A stretch of 64,000 bases of DNA, from NCBI GenBank assembly GCA_963971405.1, contig OZ020487.1:45605039-45669038 (forward strand), given 5' to 3'. The notes under the pieces were generated by a model. It was not told the DNA's origin and did not search any database. It saw only the letters and a list, made by a program, of their open reading frames with translations. Source of the stretch: Psococerastis gibbosa. Lineage: Eukaryota; Arthropoda; Insecta; Psocodea; Psocidae. Made by a program: the position numbers and the translations under genes. Within the stretch, counting starts at the first letter, position 1; every line of letters begins with the position of its first letter. Positions 10,602 through 22,600 of the stretch are shown piece after piece.

Positions 10602-13600
10602 GTGTCACGGCATGTCTCCGCTGAATATCTATTGAAGTGTAACAGATTTTCCATGAAAATGCCAGCATCCGGGGGTGACCCTGTAGCCAGCGCTTTGCGC
10701 TTAGATTTTTCATCGAATGGCAAATTAAAAGATGTTGACCACAGCATTGAAGCGTCTGCCAAACGTATTCTTTTATCGCGTGTTGAGTATGGACCCGCCA
10801 TTAACTACCAGTCATCTGTTCTATCTTCACTCAAGTCCAAATATGTGGTTATCAATACAAAAATGTCTTCAAGCAATGGAAAAGCAAACGGTGGTGGTGT
10901 AACAAACGGTGTGAATGGTTCGCTGCATAAAAAGTCGGACGTGAGTTTACCCCAGCCCCGGCACATATTGTTTCCCGCGGAAAAAATTCAATTAGGCTAT
11001 AGAGGACATTTGTTTGTTGGGTCCGGTATGATGAATTTGGGCAATACATGTTACCTGAACTCTACTCTCCAAGCACTATTCCACGTGCCCGCTTTCGTCA
11101 ATTGGCTGTTAAGTGACCCAGTACACCAAAAATGTGAGCAAATTAGTGAATTTCAAGCGCATCCTGATGATATGACGTGCGCTGTAATCAAGACATTTAA
11201 GTGCTCACAACAGAAAACTGGCAGCGTCATGAAACCACACTGTATTTATTCAAAATTAAAAGGTAAGAACACTGATTTTTAGTATTTTACATGAATAAGT
11301 TTTTGTTAAATTACTAAGCCAACCTAGCAGAGTTATGGCTGCAAAGGCCTCTCTTACACTCAACTTAGAATGCCTGAGACCATCTGCTTTACATGTCCTA
11401 AGAAACACGTAGCAGGGGGGAGGGGCGAACCAGCATCCTTAGTCAAAGTCCGTACCACTACTCTCCATGGCCTGACATAAATAAACATAGATAAACAAAC
11501 AAGCATATAATGTGTTGCGAACCGACAAAGTCCAAAAACGACATCACTTACAACACAAAACCTAGAGCAATACCCGAGAAAGAAGCAGTCAAATGAAAAA
11601 GGAGGGGGAAAATAGCATCTTATCGACATGTCTTGCTTAGTGGTTAATTACGGTAGGTAACGTTATATATAACGTAAAACTTAACAAAGTAATAATTCTT
11701 TACAATGAGTGACAGCAAGTCTTACAAAGTTGCTAGGCTATAATTATATATAGGTAACGTTCGGTTGGTGTAAGAAAGAAGTTCTTTTGAGGTCGCTTGA
11801 AATGCTTCATGAAGAACCTCTGTATTAATTGATTGTTTACATTAATAACGATTAAAATATGTATGCATTTAAAAAAAATCTATGCAGCCGCTTATGAGAA
11901 TTTTTTTTTAGGCGTTTTGGTGTTTTTTTTCTTGTGTAAAACCCTTCAAAATTGAGTTTGCCCATAAAAAAATTGGCCCGAGGTAAGATTATTACCGTTT
12001 TTGTGAACCTACATGCCTAATTTCATCCAAATCTACCGAGTAGTTCGCCCACAAATTGACGAACAGACAGACATTTCGTAAAACCCCCCTTTTTAGTTCT
12101 TGGTACCTCGAAACGTGTAAATCCAGATCCACCTAAATCACCTATTACAAAGCTTTAACTTGGAAAGCAATTATTATTTAAAATATGTATCTTACGTGAA
12201 TTTATCCAAGTTTTACTAAGCTACGTGGAAAAGGTGAGTCGCCGAGGTGCATCTCCCCCTGGCAGTGTGAGGCAATGGCCCTAAAGCGGAACTAATGCGT
12301 TTGCCTTCTAATTGTTGTAATCTTTAATGTTTCAGCAATTTGTAAGCATTTGTCGCAAGGATCTCAAGAGGACGCTCATGAGTTCATGCGGTACCTACTA
12401 GAAAGCCTAGAGAAACATTTTTTGACGAAAGTCCAGGGACACAGTCTGCCTAGCGGGAGCAAGGAAACGACGCCTATTAATCAGATTTTCGGCGGCTATA
12501 TTCGTACTGAAGGTAAATTTTCTCTCTAGTGGAAATGTAAAAACAGGGCGGAACAGCATGTCCTTGTCATATAGTTTTATCGTGAGATCGTCTGGCGTAC
12601 TATTTACGAAGATTTTCAGTTCTGGCTTACAAGCTGAATGTTACATGTCGCTGAAAGACTTCCAAGGCCAATTATGTCCACCTAACCTCTTAATTTTGAG
12701 GTTGGGGACCCGGCTTAGCTCCATAATCTTAATTAACCATAACCTTAATTGGAGCGCCCATCTAAATATCCATGTGACCTCTCTCGTACAGGGGCTAAAA
12801 ACTCCATACTGCCTTTATGAATGCCATAGCAACAACATGAGATTGCTATGCAGTTCTGAAAATGTTGAGTTTGTTGTGCATCAATTGTTACACATCCAAA
12901 GGTGTTCCGGGTTCACCTTACACGATGGTGGCCTCTAAGGCGCCCATTCTACATACGTCAATCGTCAATGAAAAATTGAAAAATGACGTTTTAGCAGACA
13001 TTAAAGACATACTAAAAATTCTGCTACCACGTCAATTTACGTCATTTTTCGTAGTCAGAATGGCGTAGAGGTAACGACTCGGACTATCATCCAGAAGGTG
13101 ACTGGTTCGAGTCCCACCCGAATGCCAAAATTTTCTAGTGGTACAATTATTTATCTTCTGACTACCATGCTTCGGAGGGCATGTAAAGCCGGCGGTCCCG
13201 GCAGTCTTCCCTGACTGTCGATAGGTTAAACAGGAGGCTGTTGATGCAACCTGAAAACTCCTGTACCACGGGTAGTACCACCCCGACACGAATTTACTTT
13301 TTTTACGTCATTTTTCAATTTTTCATTGACGATTGACGTATATGGAATGGGCGCCTTATATCCAATCGAAAGATTTGGTGTTTTACTCTGACATGCTCTG
13401 ACTGCAGCTGTCTGGATACTGATATATTCCGATGCAAAGTGAAAATGAGCCAAAATTTCACGAGCTTTGGAAACATTCCTGCTTATTGCCTCTCCGGGTT
13501 TACTTACTTTTACTTTTTTCTCTCTTTTATGCCTAAGAGGGGTCCGCCATATGGAAGGTTCTCTTCCACTCCTTGAGATTCTGTGCTTCGGCTGCAGTTG

Positions 13601-16600
13601 CTCCTACAATTGGGTCTTGGCGGGCTTTTGCTTCCACCGTTAGCCCAGGCCTTTCTCGTCATCTTTTCCCTCAGCTTCGATATGTTTTATCCGCTTCATC
13701 AGGTCATCTGGCTACCTTCTTTCGACGTGGCCTCACCAAGACAGTCCTCGTTCCCGGGCTTTATCGACTGCTGTCTTCATTTCAGCTCTTATTTCGTTGT
13801 TCCGGTTCTGTAAGAAAAATTCAATAACATCAGCAGCAGCCGGTTTTGGCGCTGCAGCCCATTCAGTATGAAAAGCTAATTCGTTGTTATAATTTCTATC
13901 ATTCCGCAGTGACCTGTTTAAATTGCCGAGCGGTATCGACAACGTTCCAGCATTTTCAAGACTTGCCGCTTGACATACGCCGGGCGAGCACGCTGGACGA
14001 CGCCCTGGCGGGATATTTTGAACGTGAGCGTCTTGATGGTGACGACGCCTACAAATGTGACAAGTGCTGTCGTAAAGTTGCGGCCACCAAGAAATTTTCG
14101 GTCGAGCAACCACCCAACGTCCTATGCATTCAGCTGAAGAGGTAAGATTCTTTATAGCTAGGAATGAGTTTATTTACGGCCCCTCTAGGCTAAATGGCTT
14201 AGCTTGTGGACCCACAACTTGTCAAAGTGAACACTATGCGTCCTAAATTAGAGGATATAGAAACAACTTGACTTTGCGGGATTCGAACGTACGATCTACA
14301 CGTATCCGGGGGGTCGTCTTAACCGCTGGACCACAAGCCCGACAAGTACAGTTACCTGCCCTGAAGGCGGATGAACTCAATGAAGAGTCAACGGCATAAT
14401 GATGCAGAAGGCAACGGGAAACCACTGCATTACAATTCCCTAGTACAGTCATCATGACTATGTACATTCGATACTCTACATACTTTGCTTCCTTTTGGGG
14501 AGTCCGAAATATCGTATATCTAGGTGTTTACTCGTTTACAATTGCCATGATGATCACCAATCTTCGATAGAAGAGGCATTAGAAGAAGAGTGTTATAATC
14601 CAAGGGAAAATAGAAGAACATCCTGGTTGAAAAACCTGCGGCTGTGGTTTGGCAAGAGCAAGGACAAATTGCCATGATTGCAAATCATCGCTAGAAGAGG
14701 CATATTACGAAGAAGTATTTACAGTCTACACGCCCTATCCCAAGCTCAGTGCATATGCAATGATACTGTAGGTTGCGTCTGGTCGGACTTTCTGGAGTCA
14801 GTCTGTCTGGGTGTCGTGGAGTCGACTCTGGAGTTACACATCACACCCTTCTTCGCTGCTCTTATTGCCCTTCCCTGTAACATCCGCTCTACGTGCCCCT
14901 GCCCCAGCGTACCGTTTTCTCTCAGGTGACCACTTCCTTCACCCTCTGTTCTGGTTTCAGATTCAGCATAACCAACGGGAAGCTGACGAAGCAGGTGCAA
15001 TTGTCACAGTATTTGGACATGACGCGGTTTATAAGCCTGTCGCGACAGCCGCGGAACCCCGTCCGGTACCGGCTGACGTCAATGGTCACGCATATGGGGC
15101 AGAGCGCCAACTGCGGTCACTACACGGCTATCGCGCAGGCGGCCGACGGCTCCTACTACCAGTTCGACGACGCCAACGTGCGCCAGGTGTCGCTGGGCGC
15201 CGTGTTGAACATGAGTGCTTATCTCGTCATTTTCGAGCTGGAACGGCCGTTTGTCGCGTACAACCCGCGGCAGGCGACTGCTGTTACGGAGAGCGCATCG
15301 ACTGCCGAGTCAGAGTCGGCACGGTATGTTTTCTTTATGTTCAAGTTTGTGGCCATAATTTTATGTTAACTGCAATTCCAACTTAATGTGCTTACTAAGT
15401 TACCTACTAGCCAACGTCCGCTCTCGGCTGTTGAGCCATTTGGTGGCTGACCAGTAAAGTTTGACTTGTGTAAGTAGTGGGTCAGTGGTTTATAGTGCCG
15501 CGCAGTCTCTTAACAGCAAAACCTCCACTACGCGTTTTTGTACAAAGCTCAATTTCCACAGGTATCGATCGTAGAACCGCCAGTAATATCGGTTAAATTA
15601 TCAGATATTTTCCTCTACATTTCGATGTATGACATGTAGCCTTCACTAGCACTTATTGGCCACAGTTGTTCAACTCCATCGGGACTGCCACAACAGTCGT
15701 TTTTTTGTACAAATGAGATTGCCAATCTGTGTTTTAAGATGTTTTCTGTTTGTCCTGTTATTTTTGACAACTTTACGATTGATATTTTATGAAATATATT
15801 TGATGTTTACACTTATTAGGCTTTTCCCCCTCTGATTGCCTCTTAAGCAGACTGCGTCCATTGTTTCGTGTATATGGGGCAAGTGATGAAAGGACTCCTT
15901 TATGATGTATGTTGGCGGCTAGGTAGTCATGACCAGTCTTCATTCGGAAGTATAATAAAAATAAATCTTGACTTTTTGTTGTTCTATTACTAAGCCAACC
16001 TAGCGGAGTTAGGGCTATAACGCCCTCTCTTACACTCAACTAGGATGACCCGGGACCGCCTGCTTTACATGCCCTCCGAAGCGTGTATTTATCAACAAAA
16101 AAAACATTACAATTGTTAGTAAACCGGTGCCAAAAAGGCGCGTTGGGATCACCACAAGTCAGTACCGCTTACAGCTCGGGTCCTTGTGTAACAAGACTTT
16201 CCCATTATTACCTAGCAGACGGCTTTATTCGAAGTAGTTTCAGCCAACTAGTGATGGACTGGTTGGGAGTGGTTATCTTACCCACACAGTTTTGATCAGC
16301 CCATAATCATTCAGGGTTTCGGCGCTACTGTTTTTGTCTACCCCAAATATGACGTGGAGTGTTCTAAAGAGGGAGGGTTGACTAAATGACAATTTGCAAA
16401 TGGCGGCTTAGGGGCTAGTATACAGTTCGACGAGGAATTGAAGATGGTGGAACAGTGGGTTTCCTCGATTTCATAAATGTGTAGCGGATAGGTTGCACTA
16501 CAATAATAATGTACTGAAGCACAGGACGATAAACAACACGCGAAATAATAATATCGAGACGAGACTGTATTTATCCAACACAACACAACAAAACCGATTG

Positions 16601-19600
16601 AATATACAAAATAGATTACTACGAGAAACTAACGTTAAGATTGACCGAATTGCACTGACTGACTGCAGACCCTCTCTCAGCGTTTATAAAAGCCCGTAGA
16701 AAAATCTGGAAGCAACTGGATATTGCAGGAAATATCATTTCTTCGCTAGAACAGGATGGAGACTTCCATGTCCATAAGCTAAGTACAGAGGACTGTTCTA
16801 GAGGGGTCGCGAGTTGTGGAGTCCGATGTGCAGATACCTGAGTTGCCCCTTATGAACGGGGGTTGTGTGTCCTTGGTTGGCGCGTGTATTGTGTGCATAC
16901 GGCACACAGCTCCCCCCTAAGGGAAGGCGAAGCGAACGGTAGGACGCAGAGTTCGGCCAAATCTGGAGGTAGGTTGAGCAGGCTGCTGCGTTGGTGCGAT
17001 AGCAGTAGGTGAAGGTGCTTGAGCTGTTGTTGTTGGAGTGGAGTCGGAAGGCAACATATAAGCGGGCTTGAGGCGTTCGATGTTGATATAGGTCTGTCGT
17101 CCGTGGAATTGCAGCTTGTAGGCGTGCTGTTGTCGGTCTATGACAGCATAAGGTCCGGAGTACGCAGGAGAGAGCGGTTTTTGAACCAAGTCATTCCTGA
17201 CGTAAACGTGGGAACAAGTAGCCAAGTCCTTTGGTATAAATAATGATGGTCTTCTGTGGCTGGAAAATGATGGTGATGTTTGCGTAATTGAGTTACGTAG
17301 GGCTTGTAAGTATTCTGCTGGCTCTTGGATGCTGGTTGGTGGTGTGAAGAAGTCACCAGGTAGGCGAAGTTCTGTACCGTAAACCAGTTGTGAAGGAGTA
17401 GTGCCAGAATCATTCATCATTGAACGTAGTCCGAGCAATACTGTGGGTAGATTTTGCATCCAATTGTCGGTAAGGTGAGCTGTGAGAGCCGATTTGAGAC
17501 ATCGATGCCAGCGTTCGATTACTCCATTGGATTGTGGATGGTATGGAGTTGTGCGGATGCGGTTGCAGCCAAGTAATTGCGCTAGTCGATTGAATAGTGT
17601 GGATTCGAACTGTCGACCCTGGTCTGTAGTTAACCTTAGGGGACAACCGAATCTTGCAATCCAGTGATTGTAGAATGCTTCTGCGACAGTGACTGCAGTA
17701 ATATTTGTCAGAGGAATAGCTTCCGGCCAGCGAGTTGCACGGTCAATGCATGTGAGAAGGTACTGATGACCTTGGCATAGAGGAAGCGGTCCGACAATGT
17801 CAAGATGCACATGTTCAAAGCGTTCGGCTGCAGCAAATTTGCCAAGAGGTGGCTTGGTGTGCTTATGAATTTTTGAACGTTGACAAGCATCGCAAGCATG
17901 GGTCCATTCTCCCAGGTCCTTGTTCATGGATGGCCAAAAGAATCGTGAAGCGACTGTCCTTCGAGTATTACGTGTTCCAGGGTGGTTCAGATTGTGAATC
18001 GAAGAGAAAGCGGAACGACGAAATTGTTCAGGTATGTAAGGACGAGCGCGGCCTGAAGAAACTTCACAAGTAACAGGTACAGTGGCATCAGGGAGAGTGA
18101 TTGAGAGAAATGAGTACTTGCTGTTCTTGCGCAGTTCTGTGAGTTCTGTGTCAGTAGATTGAGCTTTTGCTATGGCAGCGTAGTCGAGACTTGATGGGCA
18201 ACTGATTGCAGCTATCCGTGACAGAGAGTCAGCAACCGGGTTGTCGGGTCCATCGACGTGCCTGATATCGGTAGTGAATTGAGAAATGTAGTCTAAGTAG
18301 CGCTGGCGTCTAGGAGTTTCGCTTGGCGATGAAGGGTTGGTGAAAGCGAAAGTCAGCGGCTTGTGGTCAGTCAGAATTGAGAAGCTGCGTCCTTCAACTA
18401 GTCGTCGAAAGTGTTCTACAGCCAGACGGATGGCTAGTAGTTCACGGTCGAAAGTTGAATACTTTTGCTGCGCTGGTGAAAGACACTTAGAGAAGAAACC
18501 GAGTGGCTGAGGTTTGCCGTTGACCATTTGAAGTAGCGTTGCTCCGACACACGTGAGTGAGGCGTCGGTCATGAGCCGTAGTTCGGCGTCAGGGACGGGA
18601 TGCGAGAGAGTAGCAGCTTCAGCTAATGCTGTTCGGCATTTGAGGAAGGCGCTATTGGTTTGGTCGTCCCAGACAATGGGTGATCGGTCACGTTTCTTCT
18701 TACCGTCGAGTAGTTTGTAAAGACAAGCTTGATGCTCGGCAGCGTGTGGTAAGCATGACCGGAAGAAATTAACAGCTCCCAGAAAGCGTCGTAACTCCGA
18801 AATTGTTGTTGGACGGGGGAATTCGTGCATATCTTTTACTGTGTCGGTAGGTGGACGAATGCCTTCAGTGTCAACGTGGTAGCCTAAGAAGGTTAGTGCT
18901 GATTGTCCGAGTTGACACTTATCGACGTTAATTGTGATGTTATTGTGCTGTAGACGTCTGAATACCTCCCGTAGGTGTTCGCTGTGGTTTTCTGGAGTTG
19001 ATGCGATTAGCAAGTCGTCGATATAGCAAAATACGTAATCCAGGTCACGGAAAATGTTGTCGAGAAATCGCTGAAAGGTCTGTGCAGCATTACGAAGGCC
19101 GAATGGCATGCGAGGAAATTCGAACAAACCAAATGGTGTGATGATAGCTGTCTTCTCGATGTCTTGAGTAGCCATTGGGATATTGTGGTAAGCTCTAGCG
19201 AGGTCGATATGGCTGAAGACGGTTTTGCCGTGAAGAATGTACTGGAAGTCAGTGAGTCGCGGGAGTGGATATCTGTCAGGTTGAGTCACAGCGTTGAGTC
19301 GTTTGAAGTCTCCGCATGGACGTATTTCGCCGTTTTTCTTCAGTACGATGTGGAGTGGGCTGGCCCAGGCACTACTTGAAGGTCGGCAAATGCCTAAGTC
19401 CAGCATTTTTTGGAATTCGGCTTTCGCCAGTTGATAAAACTTGGGCGGAATCGGTCGTGCTTTGCAAGATAATGGTGGTCCTGTGGTCTCCAGATGGTGT
19501 ACGACGGAGTGTGTGGGTTTGGTGTTGAAATTGAACGGTCGTGTGATGCTGGAGAATTCTTGAAGTATGTCAGCGTAAGGAGATGAGCGGTCAATTGTGT

Positions 19601-22600
19601 CCAGTAGGACAGAGTCAGCAGCTAAAAGTGAGGCGGGTGTGCTGAGTCCAGTGAGGCTATCAATAAGCCGTCGTCCATGAACGTCAAGCATAAGCCGAAA
19701 ATGTTGTAAGAAGTCAGCGCCGATAATTGATTGAGATACTGCTGCTCGAACGAAGGTCCATTGGAATACTCTTCGTAGACCAAGGTCAAGTTGTATGGTT
19801 ACTGTACCGTAGGTGTGAATTTTAGTCTTGTTCGCAGCATAGAGTACGTATGGCGATGGTTGAGAAGCTGATGCTTTGGTGGCTAAGACCGAAATTCCTG
19901 CTCCGCTGTCGATAAGGAAGGGTTCACCTGAGCACTTGTCTCGGATGCAGAGACGACAGGACTTCCCTGCAACTTCGGTCGACGCAACGTAGGTTGCTAG
20001 AGAAGCGTTTTTCTGTTTGAAAGAGCACGGAAGGGTGCATTTACGTGCCTGAGTACCAAATCGACGGTGGTAGTAACACAGTGTGTTTTGCTGGTTTGAG
20101 TAATTGCACTTTGATTTCGGACGATTTTGTTGGTATTGCGTATCGCGGTCGCGCGAACTTGCTCGTGAGCGTTCTGAGGTTAGGGCTTCAAGACGCTTTT
20201 GAAGTTGCTCCAACTTTCCAAGGAGATCTGTGTATGACGGTTGATTGGAGACTGCAGCGACGGGTTGGACCATCGCTTGATATTGGGCTAAAATTTTGTC
20301 AGCGATTGGAGCCAGGGCGTCCAGGTTACCCGAGGCAGCTGACAAAATTTCACGAACGTGGCCAGGTAATTTTCTCATCCATAAGAATTTTAGGACGGGC
20401 TCGGGAATTGCTGACTTCCCGGCTAAGTCCCTCATCAGACGGAGGAGTTGTGTAGGCTGTAGGTCCCCTAGTTCAAGATTATAGAAGAGCCTTTCAAACC
20501 TACTATCCTCGCTTTCTTCATATATGGTGATGAGCCTAGATTTAATTGCGTTGTACTTGCCTGTTGACGGTGGTGATATCAGAATGTCGGTGGCCTGCTC
20601 CAGGTCACATTTGTCCAGATGCGCGATGACCAGTTGAAATTGGCTCTCGTCCGACGGTTTTGAAGGTCCGATGACAGCTTCGAATTGGGCGAACCATAAC
20701 GTAGGCCGGTCGCGCCAAAAACTCGGGATGCGGGCGCTGAGGGAAATTCCCGACAGACAAGGTGTGATTGCAATATTATCGTCCATAATGTTGATATTAA
20801 CGCGCACGGTATGTTCGTTTAACGGGGTCACCAATTATGTAGCGGATAGGTTGCACTACAATAATAATGTACTGAAGCACAGGACGATAAACAACACGCG
20901 AAATAATAATATCGAGACGAGAATGTATTTATCCAACACAACACAACAAAACCGATTGAATATACAAAATAGATTACTACGAGAAACTAACGTTAAGATT
21001 GACCGAATTGCACTGACTGACTGCAGACCCTCTCTCACGTCGGGGTCACCAATTATGTAGCGGATGGGTTGCACTACACTAATAATGTTCTGAAGCACAG
21101 GACGATAAACAACACGCGAAATAATAATATCGAGACGAGAATGTATTTATCCAACACAACACAACAAAACCGATTGAATATACAAAATAGATTACTACGA
21201 GAAACTAACGTTAAGATTGACCGAATTGCACTGACTGACTGCAGACCCTCTCTCAGCGTTTATAAAAGCCCGTAGAAAAATCTGGAAGCAACTGGATATT
21301 GCAGGAAATATCATTTCTTCGCTAGAACAGGATGGAGACTTCCATGTCCATAAGCTAAGTACAGAGGACTGTTCTAGAGGGGTCGCGAGTTGTGGAGTCC
21401 GATGTGCAGATACCTGAGTTGCCCCTTATGAACGGGGGTTGTGTGTCCTTGGTTGGCGCGTGTATTGTGTGCATACGGCACAAATGTATGTTTATTGACG
21501 TATTTAAATAAAGTGTTCCATTATCTGCAATTACTAGTTCGGAAGAAGTCTGGGCAGGTCAGCAGAACATGAAAGTACTTTCTATATACTTTTAATGCCC
21601 ATTCATTTTTCGGACATTAGTGGTATTATTTAAATTTGTGTTTGGACCGCTGGCACCCTTGTGTGCAATTCCTCGATGTCAACACCACCGGCTGCAAGAG
21701 GCAATGCACAAGCTGAGACATACTTACACATGTTAACAGACGTATACAAAATCAAACTAAACCTGACTGGGCGTTACCCTGTAAACTATCACGTAGAAAA
21801 TAGTAAGAAAGTAACAGAGACTTATTCACGGTTCTTTCCTACTTTTTTTTAGTGTGGGCGGTGCAGAACCGAAACAAATTAAGTCGGGCAGCACTGGGTC
21901 GCCGCCCGCTGGCTCGCCCGCGCCCCTGACCCCGCCTCAGCCCCGGGCGACTACGCCCAAAACCGCCACTGCCAGCCTTGTCCCGTACGGGTCAGACGTC
22001 GACTCGGACAGCGAGAATAGGGAGACGGAGGTCGCGCTGGGTGGCTGGAAAGTGTCGCTGGCAGCGCCGCGGACGGGCACACCGGTGGCAAACAAGTGTA
22101 CTACGCAGTGGCGCGTCACTGATATTCACCCGCAATCGAGGTGAGTGGTTGTAGTATTTATGTGTACAAAAAAGTATATGTTCATATTGATGCTACTAGT
22201 AGTTAAAAAGTCAATTTGAATGTTGCCAGTAACCTGTTAGACTTGTCACACTTGCTGGTCTGATGAGATTCGGTATCTGTGTGAGTCCGCTATGGTAGGA
22301 ATGCCCGAGCCATAGCCTAGTAAAACAATAGAGAGAATACCTAAACTATGAAAGTGCAAACAAAGGAAATCCCTCAAAAGAATCCCCTTTAAACCCACCC
22401 GCAGTTCGTTTTGAGTTGAATCGTTAGTAAACATAGATTCAGCCCCTCATTCGGATATTTCTTACTTTTGCTTTGCAGACAACGGGAGACTGAAAATAAC
22501 TCGGGTCAAAACGGACGGCATTCGAGCGGGGATCGGACTAACGGGACGTCGCATGTAGCTGCCGAGAATGCCGACGCGGCGGACAAAACTCTGTGCGACA

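Larger units (their letters stand above)
16480..21482 (-). mobile_element. Ty3/gypsy LTR retrotransposon, CsRn1-like, near intact, antisense in USP36 intron 4
   Basis: The element is bounded by two 427-bp LTRs (16480-16906 and 21056-21482), each running TGTAGCGG...CGGCACA. A 4-bp target duplication, AATG, lies at 16476-16479 and 21483-21486. By eye the LTRs differ at four positions, so the insertion is recent. The element reads on the minus strand: 5' LTR at the right, primer-binding site, one uninterrupted gag-pol frame, polypurine tract, 3' LTR at the left. An extra 200-bp partial LTR sits between the 5' LTR and the gene. The degenerate Cys-His gag motif and the tRNA-Trp primer site together point to the CsRn1 clade. 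No env-like frame is present. Confidence 0.93.

Noticed and set aside
14811..15386. 191-residue plus-strand frame over USP36 exon 4
   Set aside because: It is a different frame from the His-box frame and is GC-rich shadow coding.
16493..16699. 68-residue frames in the LTRs (also at 20671 and 21069)
   Set aside because: They repeat because the LTR repeats; no protein similarity, and they run opposite to the element's genes.
20787..20834. Upstream extension of the gag-pol frame to 20834
   Set aside because: It uses a non-ATG start inside the primer-binding site. The first ATG is at 20786.
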